Shown here piece by piece: positions 17,359 to 26,399 of a DNA stretch of 64,000 nucleotides (the first letter of the stretch is position 1; every line of letters begins with the position of its first letter). The DNA is taken from assembly GCF_009720825.1 (NCBI RefSeq), contig NZ_WNKY01000011.1, positions 1-64,000 on the forward strand, in the 5' to 3' direction. Under the pieces are notes generated by a model. That model did no database searches, was not told the origin of the DNA, and worked only from the letters and a program-made list of their open reading frames with translations. The position numbers and the translations under genes were made by a program. Origin of the DNA: Duganella radicis. Lineage in GTDB: Bacteria > Pseudomonadota > Gammaproteobacteria > Burkholderiales > Burkholderiaceae_D.

Positions 17359-17378
17359 TGATATCGTTTTCGATATCA
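17359..17378. promoter_or_regulatory. Perfect inverted repeat TGATATCG-N4-CGATATCA
   Basis: Two 8-bp arms separated by TTTT lie between the TonB-receptor promoter and the solute-binding-protein pseudogene. The arms resemble the CGATATC elements in the promoter of the LacI gene (24997-25044) and the left half of the GntR site at 56389. It could be an operator for one of these LacI-family proteins; no binder is proven. Confidence 0.45.
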
Positions 17379-17440
17379 GTTACCTGCGTCGTGGTTGCCG
17401 AGGTAGGCTACAATCACCACTTTTCGCCGGAGCCGCGAAA

Positions 17441-17751
17441 GTGATTTTCAAGCTGCGATCTCTTTGCTTTTTCGCTTGCGCCTTGTTTTCTTCGATCGCG
17501 ACACCCGCCTCCACGCCGGGCGTCGCGCCGCTTGAATTACGTATCGCAATGGTGTCCGACGGACGCGCCGACCCGACTTCCGTTTCTATCTGAGCCCGTC
17601 CGCCGCCGGCTACCGCCCCATCATCGAGCGCGCCTTGAAGGAAGCGGAATCCAACGGCCTCAAGGCGCGCCTGATCGACGAAGCCTTCGGGGCCGACATC
17701 AAGGCCCTCAACCTGAACCGCCGCCTGCCTCTGCACCTCTCCGCGCCGTAA
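17441..17751 (+). pseudogene. Internally deleted, frameshifted periplasmic solute-binding protein
   Basis: From the GTG at 17441 the sequence encodes a signal peptide (LCFFACALFSSIATPAS) and a first beta-strand (LELRIAMVSDGRADP) typical of amino-acid-type periplasmic binding proteins. At about 17574 the frame changes and a C-terminal piece follows (DFRFYLSPSAAGYRPIIER, then ALKEAESNGLKARLIDEAFG) ending at the TAA at 17749-17751. The whole middle of the protein, some 150 or more residues, is missing. In the first frame the product would stop at 17593. No intact relative is seen nearby. Confidence 0.7.
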
Positions 17752-17843
17752 AATCGTTGGCGGCACCGAAATCGATTACAGTATCCATGCCGCGATACCG
17801 AAATGGACGCAGGTGAGTTCACCCAAAATTAAGGAGACAACGA

Positions 17844-20411
17844 TTGGATTTCCGCACCTCTGCCGCCAAGGCCATCCGGAACGGTTTGCTGTTATTGCTG
17901 ATGGCGGCCCTGCCGGCCGCGGCCGAGGTGGGTCAGCCCATCGCCACGCGCTTTAACGCCGATCCCTCGCCGCACTACTTCCAGACCCAGGATGGCGGCC
18001 GCTTCTACCTCTACGCCACCGATGACGCCTCCAACTCCGGCAAGTACTGGGACTCGACCAGCTGGCGCCTGTACAGCTCGCAGGACATGAAGCACTGGCG
18101 CGATGACGGCGCCTTCCTGGGCGTGGCCGTGTTCAAGTGGGCGCGGCCGGACGCCAAGGCCTGGGCGCCGGAGGCGGCCTACCGCAATGGCGAATACTAT
18201 TTCTACGCACCGGTCGGCGGCGACAAGATCGGCGTGGCCGTGGCCGACCGCCCCGAAGGCCCGTTCACCGACGCGCGCGGCGACGCCCTGATCGACAAGG
18301 CCCGCGACGCCAATGCCGGCGACGAGCCGATCGACCCCGCCGTGTTCGTCGACCAGGATGGCCAGGCCTATATGTACTTCGGCACGCGCGTGCCCAAGGT
18401 GGTCAAGCTCAAGGCCGACATGATCAGCGTCGACGGCGCCATCCGGAACGTGGTGGTGCAAGGCTGGCCGGCCGCCGATCCGAAGAAACAATACGGCGAG
18501 GCGCCCTTCCTGCACCGGCACAACGGCAAGTACTACTTCAGCTTTTCCACCGGCTGGCCGGGACAAATCGTCTACGCCACGGCGGACTCGCCGCTGGGGC
18601 CCTTCACCTACCGTGGCGTCATCCTCGACTACCTGAAGATTTCGACCAATCACCAGGCCATTCTCGAACACGAGGGAAAAAGCTATCTGTTCTACCACGA
18701 TAACCTGCTGCCTGGCGGCGGCGACTGGCGCCGCTCGATCGCCATCGCCCCGCTCTACTACGATGGCAACGGCGACATCCAGCCGGTGAGCACCACCCCG
18801 GCAACCACCTTCCCCGTCCACATGCGCGTGAACGCCGGCCAGGACGACGGCGCGCTTCCGCCCATGTGGCGCTTCTTCGGCGCCGACGAGCCGAATTACG
18901 CCACCATGAAGGACGGCCGCAAGCTGATGGCCCACCTGGGCGAACTGCGGCCCGGCGCGGTGTACTTCCGCACCCACAACCTGCTCAACACCGGCGACGG
19001 CACCGCCGCCTTCAAGTGGGGCAGCACCAATGCCTATACCGAAGACAGCCAGGGCAAGCCGGTGTATGACTGGACCATCGCCGACCATATCATCGACACC
19101 TATCTTGCGCGCGGTGTCCGCCCCTACCTGCAAATCGGCTTCATGCCGCAAGCCTTGTCGAGCGCCCCGCCCGGCACGCCCTACCAGCACGGCTGGCGCC
19201 CGGGCTATTCCTACGATCTGATCGCCGGCGCCTGGAACGCGCCGCCCAAGGACTACGCAAAATGGAGCGAGCTGGTGTACCAGTGGGTCAGGCACTGCGT
19301 GCAGCGCTACGGCAAGGAAGAAGTCCTGCAATGGTACTTCGAGGTCTGGAACGAACCCAACGGGCCGGCCTACTGGAGCGGCACCCAGGAGGAGTTCAAC
19401 AAGTTGCACGACTATGCGATCGCCGGCGTGCGGCGCGCATTGCCGCAGGCCCGCGTCGGCGGGCCGGACGTGGCCGGCGCCGGCGGCGCCTTCATGGATG
19501 CCTTCCTGGCGCACGTCGCGCGCGGCAAGAACCACGCGACCGGCGACACCGGCACGCCCACCGATTTCCTGTCCTTCCACGCCAAGGGAAGTCCGCGATT
19601 CGTGGACGGCCACGTGCGCATGGGGATCGCCACCCAGTTGGCGGGCGTCGACGAAGGTTTCCGCAAAATCGCGGCCGTGCCCGAGCTCAGGGACAAGCCG
19701 ATTGTCATCGGCGAGAACGACCCGGAAGGTTGCGCCGCCTGCCCCGGCCCGCAGAACGCCTATCGCAACGGCACCATGTATTCAAGCTATACCGCCGCCA
19801 GCTACAAGCGCATCTGGCAGCTGGCGCGGCGCGACAAGGTCAATCTGGAGGGTGCCCTGACCTGGGCCTTCACGTTTGAGGATCAGCCATGGTTCGCCGG
19901 CTACCGGCAACTGGCCAGCAACGGCATCGACCTGCCGGTGATGAATGTGTTCCGCATGATGGCGAAGCTGGGCGCGCAGCGTGTCGCCGCCGACAGCGAC
20001 GCCGAGGTGGCGCTGGACGATATCATGCAAAACGGCGTGCGCGGCCACCCGGATGTCGGCGTGCTGGCCGCGCGCGGCGCGAACGGCCAGCTGACGGTGC
20101 TGACCTGGCATTACCACGACGACGACACCAGCGGCGCCGATGCAGCGGTCGAACTGCAATTGTCGGGACTCGGAAAATCCGCCGCACGCACGGTCACGCA
20201 ATACCGCGTCGATCGGCAACACGCCAATGCCTTCACGGCCTGGCAAGCCATGGGCGCACCGCAAGCGCCCAACGAGAAACAGGCGGCACAGCTGGAGCTG
20301 GCGTCGCGGATGACGCCGGTGCGCCTGTCCGATATCGCCTTGAAGGGCGGCGCCGGGACGCTGCGTTTTGTGCTGCCGCGCCAGGGTGTCTCGCTGATCG
20401 TCATCGATTAA
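17844..20411 (+). CDS. Two-domain secreted glycoside hydrolase, GH43-like plus GH39-like
   Basis: An exported enzyme of 855 residues. The TTG at 17844 is the start because AAGGAG lies 7 nt upstream; a signal peptide ends near Ala27. Residues ~30-325 form a five-bladed GH43-type propeller with the expected triad: Asp40 (base, NADPSP), Asp164 (IDPAVF) and Glu219 (acid, YGEAPF), plus the family motif WAPE at 107-110. Residues ~330-855 form a GH39-type (alpha/beta)8 barrel with acid/base Glu504 (WNEPNG) and nucleophile Glu624 (VIGEND). Both active sites look intact, so it may remove two different pentose/galactose linkages. It lies in the arabinogalactan-type locus and overlaps the tail of the convergent PEP-CTERM gene. 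Confidence 0.9.
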   Translation: MDFRTSAAKAIRNGLLLLLMAALPAAAEVGQPIATRFNADPSPHYFQTQDGGRFYLYATDDASNSGKYWDSTSWRLYSSQDMKHWRDDGAFLGVAVFKWARPDAKAWAPEAAYRNGEYYFYAPVGGDKIGVAVADRPEGPFTDARGDALIDKARDANAGDEPIDPAVFVDQDGQAYMYFGTRVPKVVKLKADMISVDGAIRNVVVQGWPAADPKKQYGEAPFLHRHNGKYYFSFSTGWPGQIVYATADSPLGPFTYRGVILDYLKISTNHQAILEHEGKSYLFYHDNLLPGGGDWRRSIAIAPLYYDGNGDIQPVSTTPATTFPVHMRVNAGQDDGALPPMWRFFGADEPNYATMKDGRKLMAHLGELRPGAVYFRTHNLLNTGDGTAAFKWGSTNAYTEDSQGKPVYDWTIADHIIDTYLARGVRPYLQIGFMPQALSSAPPGTPYQHGWRPGYSYDLIAGAWNAPPKDYAKWSELVYQWVRHCVQRYGKEEVLQWYFEVWNEPNGPAYWSGTQEEFNKLHDYAIAGVRRALPQARVGGPDVAGAGGAFMDAFLAHVARGKNHATGDTGTPTDFLSFHAKGSPRFVDGHVRMGIATQLAGVDEGFRKIAAVPELRDKPIVIGENDPEGCAACPGPQNAYRNGTMYSSYTAASYKRIWQLARRDKVNLEGALTWAFTFEDQPWFAGYRQLASNGIDLPVMNVFRMMAKLGAQRVAADSDAEVALDDIMQNGVRGHPDVGVLAARGANGQLTVLTWHYHDDDTSGADAAVELQLSGLGKSAARTVTQYRVDRQHANAFTAWQAMGAPQAPNEKQAAQLELASRMTPVRLSDIALKGGAGTLRFVLPRQGVSLIVID

Positions 20412-21018
20412 GCGCGACGCGGCGCCGGCGCGCCAGCGCGCCGACCAGCAACAGCCCGGCGCCCAGCAGGACCGGCGGCGACGGCTCCGGCACCGCGGTG
20501 AGCACCAGATTGTCCATCCCGACATCCAGCGCGTCACCGCTGAGGATATCGAGCTGTTTCAGGTTGTTGAAGCCGGTGAACCGCGTGGTGATCCAGCTAT
20601 CGCCGTAACTCACCGCTTGCGACACGCTGGTGCCATCCTGCCGCACGCCGGTGACCACCAGCGCGCCCGTGCCGCCGCCCCGGAACAGCGCGGCAAAGTC
20701 GATCGCGCTCAAGGTGAACGCGTGCGCGGCGGACACGCTGATGGTTTTGCCGCCGCCGCATTCCGCCGCGCACCAGCCCAGCACCGTGGTCCCGTTGGTA
20801 TTGACGCCGGACAGCGGCTGGAAAAAATCGTTGTGATACATGGCGTCGCCAAGCGAGCTGGTGAAGGAATAGCCGTCCTCGACATAGGGGGTGGCGTTCT
20901 TCAGCGGCAGGCCGCTCGGCTGGCCGTTCTCAAAGGTCAGGACGGACGCGCCGGCATGCGCGCACAGTACAGCGGCGGCGGCCGCCAACATCCGGCAAAT
21001 ACGCGTGATTTTTTGCAT
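20401..21018 (-). CDS. PEP-CTERM sorted exported protein
   Basis: A 205-residue exported protein with a signal peptide (MLAAAAAVLCAHAGA), a beta-rich body that resembles carbohydrate-binding or choice-of-anchor modules (LTFENGQPSGLPL, FTLSAIDFAALF) and the C-terminal sorting tag VPEPSPPVLLGAGLLLVGAL followed by RRRR. Exosortase/EpsH systems process this tag for surface or exopolysaccharide attachment. Its gene ends inside the end of the GH43-GH39 gene (11-nt tail overlap). The exact role is unknown; a substrate-capture protein for the locus is a guess. Confidence 0.85.
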   Translation of the reverse strand: MQKITRICRMLAAAAAVLCAHAGASVLTFENGQPSGLPLKNATPYVEDGYSFTSSLGDAMYHNDFFQPLSGVNTNGTTVLGWCAAECGGGKTISVSAAHAFTLSAIDFAALFRGGGTGALVVTGVRQDGTSVSQAVSYGDSWITTRFTGFNNLKQLDILSGDALDVGMDNLVLTAVPEPSPPVLLGAGLLLVGALARRRRVALNR

Positions 21019-21076
21019 GACATTTCACCTCATGGGTTTGGGTAAGCGCGCGGCGGGACATGCCGCGCGCGATCAA

Positions 21077-23770
21077 TCAGTCGACCTGGTCGATGTGGAC
21101 CTGATCCAGCAGGATGGTGTTGTCGCCGCCGCGCAAGTTCGTCCCCTGTAACTTCACCGACGCAAAGGCCGCGGTGGCCACAAAGGTCGCGCTGTACGGG
21201 CGGTAGCTGGTGGCCCACTGTGCCGGCGCAAAGCTGCCGATGCTGGCGTCGCTCACCAGCAGATCGAAGGTTTGTCCCAGTTGGCCGCCCGGCGTGTTGG
21301 CGCGCTGCGCCGCCTTCAGGCTTACCCGGTAGGTCTTGCCTGGCACCAGGCCGGTGATGTCGCGCGCGATGCTGCCCTGGCGCTGGATGAAAGCCACCTG
21401 CGTGCCGTCCGGCGCCACCGGATTGCCCGCGCTCATGCCGCTGCCGTTGGAGGCGATGCCGGCGCCGGCGCCGAACGTCCATTCGCTGCCGGCAGGCTGC
21501 TCCAGCTGGCTGCCGGTGAGCGGCTTCTCAAAGCCGAAATCGGCCGTGGTGGAATTCCACGCGGCCGGCCGGGAGTAGACCGAGGCCTCGAAAATCCCGG
21601 CGGACCAGCTGGCCGAGGCGTTATGCACCATATCCCACACCTGGCTGACGTTGACGCGCACGTAGCGGTAGCTGCCGTTCAGGTTGTGGCTCTGGAAGCC
21701 GACCCGGGTATTGGCGGAGTTATCGACCTGGCTGGTCCAGGTGGTCCCGTCCTGGCTGACCGCGACGGTGTAGCGATGGGCGGCGTCGGAGCCGCCGACC
21801 GAGCGCAGCGACAGGTCCAGCCGGCCCAGGTCGACATTCTTGCCCAGATCGACCTGCCAGTAGAACGGCGTGCCGGTCGGTTGATAGTAGGCCGTGGCCA
21901 GGTTGAAGACACCATCGTTGGCCTGGTCCGGCGTGCGCGGCGCGGCGGCGGTCGAGGCCACGTTGGCGGTCGCAGCCACCGGCTTGCCGTTGGAGACGAT
22001 CTGGCCGCCGACGCCGCTGGCCTTGCCCTTGGCCAGATCGATGTCGGTTTCCGGCGTCCAGCGCATCTCCATATTGCCGGCGCCGTCGATGTCCAGCGGC
22101 AGCCAGACATAGGTGGAGCTGCCCAGCAGCGAGGGATTCCAGCGGTCGCCCAGATACAGGTATTCCGGCGCCGCGGCCGTGCCGATGTCCAGCACCTGGG
22201 TCGGCTGGCTGTGCCAGCCCGTGTTGTCGCCGATCGATTTCTGCACTTCCCAGCCATCCTTGTTGCCGATGTCGGCGGTCCGGGTGTACAGCAGCTGATT
22301 CGGATACCAGCCGGACTGCCTGGACGTCATCATGTACACATAATCGCCCTTGCGCACCAGCGCCGGCGCCTCGCGCGACTGGTTGATGAACATCGGATAC
22401 TGCGTGGACGGCACCACGTCGGTGTAATCATCGGTAAGTTGCCACACGCGCAGATAGACATTGTCCTGGGCCGTGACCAGATACGCCTTGCCGGTCTGCG
22501 GGTCCTGGAACAGCGTGTAGTCGCGCGAACCGTAGCCTGTGTTGTCGCCCTTCACCGGCGGCGCCGGGTCGCGTCCGTCCGCCGTGAAGTAAATGCTGGT
22601 GCCGTCGCTCACCGTGTACAGCTTGACCGCGGCGATCGACCCGGCATACGTGCCGCCGGGCAGCGAAATCACCGGCGGATACATGGGCGCCGCCACGCCG
22701 GCGTCGGCCGGGCGGTAGCTCACCGTACCGACCGCGCTGATCACACCGTCTTTCACGCTGACCGCCTTGATCACCTTGGCGGCGTTCAGCGGAATGGCGG
22801 TGCCCTCGGCATACACCTTGGTGGTGCCGGCGCCGGCCACCGGCGTGCTGCCGTCGGTGGTGTAGTACAGCGTCGCGCCCGGGCTGCCGGCGACGATATA
22901 GGCGTTGTCCTTGAGATTGTTGTTCACCACCACGGTGGCGCCGCCCGCTTGCGGGTAGATCGCCGGCGGCGCCAGCGCGGCGCCGGCCGCCGTGCCGATG
23001 ACGTAGTCGGCCTGCGCAACGGCGGAACGGCTCGGTGTCGGATAGCCTTCGCCGTCCAGCTTGACGGCAACCGCTTTCAGCGTGGTGCTGTAGCCGAAGT
23101 TGGCGAGCTCGGCATTGGCCGCGCCGCTGGCCACCGTCATCGGGTAAGATGGGTAGCCGGGAATAAAGGTGGGATAGTTGCCATCGGCATCGGGCGGTTT
23201 GGCCAGATTCGGCGTCGGGATGCCCATCAGGTAACCGACACCGGCGCTATTGCCTTCGCCCGGGCGGAAGTGGCCCTTGGCGGTGATGGTGTACGGCCCC
23301 TCGGGCCGGTCCGCGGTGGCCACGATCACGCGCGACGGTCCGTAGCTGCTGTAATTCTCCCAGTGTCCCCACAGGACAAACTTGTTGGTGGCCTGGTTGA
23401 ACAGCAGCTTGGGCCGTTCAATCTTGCAGTGCGAGAGGATGTGGTTGCCATACACGTCGACCGTGTCCGGCGTCAGCACGGCGCCGACCCGCTCCCAATT
23501 CTCCAGGTCGGTGGATTTGTACATGGCCACCGCCTTGAAGCTTGCCGCGTTGTGCGACTTGTCCTCGCCCACCCAGTAGTAGACGCCCTCGTGCTTGAGA
23601 ACGAAGCCGCCATGCGCCTGGATATGGGTGCCCGATGCGTCCAGGTAGGGCTGGCCGTTCGGCACCGCCGTGTAAGTGGCGGCCATGGCGGGTCCGCCGG
23701 CAAAGACGCAGACGGTCGCCAGCAAGACCGGCAGTCGCCGCAACAGCGGATGGCATGTATGGTTCTTCAT
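21077..23770 (-). CDS. Multidomain exported GH43 (subfamily 24-like) enzyme with chitobiase-type inserts and F5/8C (CBM32-like) domain
   Basis: An 897-residue secreted enzyme. The ATG at 23770 has AAGGAGG upstream and gives a clean signal peptide ending AMAA. The first GH43 part (GGFVLKHEGVYYWVGED, then ERPKLLFN, GHWENYSSYGPSR) covers ~35-215. It is interrupted by about 200 residues with two chitobiase/CHB_HEX_C-like segments (LYYTTDGSTP near 302, IYFTADGRDP near 393). GH43 then resumes with SRDYTLFQDP (~417) and REAPALVRKGDYVYMM (~465), as in exo-beta-1,3-galactanases. Residues ~595-730 are an F5/8 type C (discoidin, CBM32-like) domain, and ~735-897 is another beta-sandwich. A LacI-type operator lies 73 bp upstream of the start. 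Substrate beta-1,3-galactan is inferred from the subfamily. Confidence 0.85.
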   Translation of the reverse strand: MKNHTCHPLLRRLPVLLATVCVFAGGPAMAATYTAVPNGQPYLDASGTHIQAHGGFVLKHEGVYYWVGEDKSHNAASFKAVAMYKSTDLENWERVGAVLTPDTVDVYGNHILSHCKIERPKLLFNQATNKFVLWGHWENYSSYGPSRVIVATADRPEGPYTITAKGHFRPGEGNSAGVGYLMGIPTPNLAKPPDADGNYPTFIPGYPSYPMTVASGAANAELANFGYSTTLKAVAVKLDGEGYPTPSRSAVAQADYVIGTAAGAALAPPAIYPQAGGATVVVNNNLKDNAYIVAGSPGATLYYTTDGSTPVAGAGTTKVYAEGTAIPLNAAKVIKAVSVKDGVISAVGTVSYRPADAGVAAPMYPPVISLPGGTYAGSIAAVKLYTVSDGTSIYFTADGRDPAPPVKGDNTGYGSRDYTLFQDPQTGKAYLVTAQDNVYLRVWQLTDDYTDVVPSTQYPMFINQSREAPALVRKGDYVYMMTSRQSGWYPNQLLYTRTADIGNKDGWEVQKSIGDNTGWHSQPTQVLDIGTAAAPEYLYLGDRWNPSLLGSSTYVWLPLDIDGAGNMEMRWTPETDIDLAKGKASGVGGQIVSNGKPVAATANVASTAAAPRTPDQANDGVFNLATAYYQPTGTPFYWQVDLGKNVDLGRLDLSLRSVGGSDAAHRYTVAVSQDGTTWTSQVDNSANTRVGFQSHNLNGSYRYVRVNVSQVWDMVHNASASWSAGIFEASVYSRPAAWNSTTADFGFEKPLTGSQLEQPAGSEWTFGAGAGIASNGSGMSAGNPVAPDGTQVAFIQRQGSIARDITGLVPGKTYRVSLKAAQRANTPGGQLGQTFDLLVSDASIGSFAPAQWATSYRPYSATFVATAAFASVKLQGTNLRGGDNTILLDQVHIDQVD

Positions 23771-23842
23771 TGATGTCCCCTCCTTCTCGCTTTGTGTTGT
23801 CGTGATTGGCTGCGCATTCGCGCCCAAGCAATATTGCATGGC

Positions 23843-23858
23843 ATGACGACGTTGTCAT
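23843..23858. promoter_or_regulatory. LacI-type operator of the GH43 gene
   Basis: ATGACGACGTTGTCAT is a 16-bp near-perfect palindrome (two centre-flanking positions differ). It is shared with 26748-26763 and, as a half site, with 26511 and 25026. It lies 73 bp upstream of the GH43 start and about 94 bp beyond the end of the LacI gene. Confidence 0.7.
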
Positions 23859-23951
23859 ATAATTTTTTTAACACAACGGATAGCGTTTCCGTATTTCCTC
23901 GCCGCGATGGCTTGCATGTGCGCCTATCGCCATTAAGTCCGCTGGAATGGA

Positions 23952-24968
23952 TCAGGCGGCGGGCGCCGGGCCGGTGGAGTCGCGCACGATGAACTTGGTC
24001 GGCAATTCGATCCGCATGGCGATCTTTTCATTGCCGTTGATGATGGCGACCAGCTCCGCCACCGCGCGCGTCGCGATGTCGGCCAGCGGCTGGCGCAGCG
24101 TGGTCAGCTTGGGGAACACGAAACTGGCTTGCACCACGTCGTCGTAGCCGATCACCGACAAATCGCGCGGCACCACCAGCCCGGCCTCCTGCGCGGCATC
24201 GAGCACGCCGAAAGCCATGTCGTCATTGGCGGCAAAAATCGCCGTGGGGGGCGGCGCCATCGCCAGCATCCGCTTTGCCTCGCGGTAGCCGCTCGGGTGG
24301 GTGAAGTCGCCTTGGCCGATGTACCTGGCCAGGATGTCGATCCCGGCCGCCGCCAGCGCCTGCTCGTAGCCGCGCCGGCGCTCCGGGCTTTGTCCGGTAT
24401 TGGCGGTGCCGCCGATGAACCCCACGCGGCGATGGCCCAGGCCGATCAGATACTCCACCGCCTGCCTGGCGCCGGCGCGGTTGGCGCCGACCACCACCGG
24501 CAGATCGATGTCGCGGGCGGAAAAATTGATCAGCACGCAGGGGGTGCTGCCACGCTCCAGCTTGCTTAACAACGCGTCCTGGGAGTTCGGCATCACAATC
24601 AACAGGCCGTCGCACAAGGTTCGCATCACCTCGCTGGTGGGCGCCCGGTCGGGCGCGTCAAAGCTCGGCGAGTTGAACACCAGCAGCGCATAACCCAGCT
24701 CCAGCGCGGCGGCATTGATGCTGGTGATCAGATCCTGCAACACGGAGGAGCCGAAGCCGTGCACGAATACCCCGATCAGCCTGGAGCTGCCGCCGCGTAT
24801 GCGTTGCGCCAGCACATTGGGCGTGTACTCGACCTGGGCCGCCGCCGCCAGCACTTTCTGACGCGTCTCCTGCTTGACGTACTTGTCGCCACGGATGGCG
24901 CGCGAGGCGGTGATCACGGACACGCCGGCCAGCGCCGCGACTTCCTTGATGGTTTTACTTTTGGACAT
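23952..24968 (-). CDS. LacI-family transcriptional repressor
   Basis: A 338-residue LacI protein: helix-turn-helix TIKEVAALAGVSVITASRAI at residues 6-25, hinge YTPNVLAQRIRGGSS, then a periplasmic-binding-fold sensor domain (GVFVHGFGSSVLQDLI, AIFAANDDMAFGVLDAA). Such proteins release DNA when a sugar binds. It sits inside the polysaccharide locus, and its own promoter and those of three neighbouring genes carry related TGACAACG elements, so it is the best candidate for local control. It is 180 bp from the GH43 gene and transcribed in the same direction. Confidence 0.92.
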   Translation of the reverse strand: MSKSKTIKEVAALAGVSVITASRAIRGDKYVKQETRQKVLAAAAQVEYTPNVLAQRIRGGSSRLIGVFVHGFGSSVLQDLITSINAAALELGYALLVFNSPSFDAPDRAPTSEVMRTLCDGLLIVMPNSQDALLSKLERGSTPCVLINFSARDIDLPVVVGANRAGARQAVEYLIGLGHRRVGFIGGTANTGQSPERRRGYEQALAAAGIDILARYIGQGDFTHPSGYREAKRMLAMAPPPTAIFAANDDMAFGVLDAAQEAGLVVPRDLSVIGYDDVVQASFVFPKLTTLRQPLADIATRAVAELVAIINGNEKIAMRIELPTKFIVRDSTGPAPAA

Positions 24969-24996
24969 GCTTCAAGCGCCTTCGGGCGGGGCGAAC

Positions 24997-25044
24997 CGAT
25001 ATCGAGATTGTTATTGAAATTTCTCTGACAACGATATCTTATCA
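24997..25044 (-). promoter_or_regulatory. LacI gene promoter region with palindromic elements
   Basis: The region holds the 8-bp palindrome CGATATCG (24997-25004), the half-site TGACAACG (25026-25033) shared with the operators of the neighbouring genes, and a second ATATC element. It lies 29-76 bp before the start codon and suggests autoregulation. The site boundaries are approximate. Confidence 0.5.
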
Positions 25045-25061
25045 TGGGCGCCGCGCGGCAT

Positions 25062-26399
25062 TTATCTGCCCGCGCCGGGCTGCCACGCCAGCACTTGCAC
25101 CTGGCTGGGCGGCTGCCGCGCCAGCCCCTCCCCATCCACCTGGCTCACCCGCTGCAGGAACACATGCAGCATGCCGCTGTCGCGCCATAGTTCGGTGTCG
25201 TAGCCGGGCTCCCAGGCACCGTAGGCGTCGGTGGTCAGATCGGCCAGCGTGTAGCGCCCCGCCGCGAAATCGGTGATGGCCGCCACCGACACCCGGTCGC
25301 CGCGTTCGGCGTCGCGGAACAGCATCCATCCGGCCGGCTGCGCGCCGCCGTCGAGCACCAGCTGCGGCCGCGAGATCGGAATCGCCTTGGTGCCGCCCCC
25401 TGCCAGTGAAAACGGCGTTTTGCGGAAATTCAGGCTGAGTGTCCGCCAGCCTTGCCCGGTGAGGTGAACGATGCGGTATTGCGGCACCGCGCTGTCGGCG
25501 TCGCGCCAGTAGCCGGCGATGTAGGGCCGGCCCTGCCGGTCGGCCGCCATCGAGGTCTGGTTGATCAGATCGCTATGCTGCGGGATGCGTGCCGCGTACT
25601 CCGCGCTGGCGGCCGTGATCGGCAGCGTGTACGCTTGTCCGCTGGAGCGCTCCCAGCTGCGGCCGCCGTCGCGTGAGCGGGCGTAGGCCAGGTCGTGATT
25701 GCTGCCGACGTCGGGCGACTCGCGCCATACCCACGAGACGTGAATCGTGCCGTGGTGGTCGACGCAGGCTTGCCAGTAGGCGCTGCGCCGCCCCTCCCCG
25801 CCGATCAGGTTGTCGGCCAGGCGGCGCCAGGCGCCGCTCGCCGGATCGTAGCGGTTCAGGACCAGGTTGCCCTTGCCCGAGGCGCCGTTGCGATAGAAGA
25901 ACAGCAGGCCGCCGTCCGGCATGCTGAAGAATTGCGGATACGACACCGAGGCCTCGTCCATGCCGGTCATGGCCATGGGCTGCGACAATTCAAGGCTGCC
26001 CGGCCGCACACTGCGCGCGTAATGCAGCGGATGGTTGTGATGATCCCAGGCCATGTGCAAATAACCGGCGCCATCAACCATGATGCTGATGGCGTTATGC
26101 GCGTCGTCGGCGTGGCCCTGGTACGGCGTGCGCCGCAAGGTCCACGCCTGGCTGCCGGCCTGCCGCTTTCCAAGCACCACAAAGCGCTCCTGATCATAAT
26201 AGGCGATGTACTGGACGCCCGCGTGGCTCACCAGCGAATTCTGGCGGAAGATCACCGTGTTCACCGAGTTGTTGGCCCAGCCCGGGCCGACCGCGCTCAC
26301 ACTGCCCTGGGGCGCCGCCGGCAGATGTTGGCAGGCGGCCAGCAGCAGGCTGGACACAAAGAGACAAGCGCAAAAAATGGTACGCGTGGGCATGATCAT
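25062..26399 (-). CDS. BNR_4-type propeller lipoprotein, candidate rhamnose-glucuronate-cleaving enzyme
   Basis: A 445-residue predicted lipoprotein with lipobox LAAC near residue 22. The body is a beta-propeller of the BNR_4 family: NTVIFRQNSLVSHAGVQYIA, then DDAHNAISIMVDGAGYLH, WDHHNHPLHYARS and YPQFF. The family is associated with GH145 and related lyases that act on the terminal L-rhamnose-glucuronate cap of plant arabinogalactan; several conserved His in the DAHN and WDHHNH stretches fit a catalytic role. There is no clear ribosome site, and the ATG at 26393 is an alternative start. A LacI-type half-operator lies about 110 bp upstream. The exact activity is inferred from family and neighbours. 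Confidence 0.75.
   Translation of the reverse strand: MIMPTRTIFCACLFVSSLLLAACQHLPAAPQGSVSAVGPGWANNSVNTVIFRQNSLVSHAGVQYIAYYDQERFVVLGKRQAGSQAWTLRRTPYQGHADDAHNAISIMVDGAGYLHMAWDHHNHPLHYARSVRPGSLELSQPMAMTGMDEASVSYPQFFSMPDGGLLFFYRNGASGKGNLVLNRYDPASGAWRRLADNLIGGEGRRSAYWQACVDHHGTIHVSWVWRESPDVGSNHDLAYARSRDGGRSWERSSGQAYTLPITAASAEYAARIPQHSDLINQTSMAADRQGRPYIAGYWRDADSAVPQYRIVHLTGQGWRTLSLNFRKTPFSLAGGGTKAIPISRPQLVLDGGAQPAGWMLFRDAERGDRVSVAAITDFAAGRYTLADLTTDAYGAWEPGYDTELWRDSGMLHVFLQRVSQVDGEGLARQPPSQVQVLAWQPGAGR

Noticed and set aside
21272-23773. Plus-strand open frame of 833 codons
   Set aside because: It is antisense to the multidomain GH43 gene and shows only Arg/His/Gly-rich low-information sequence.
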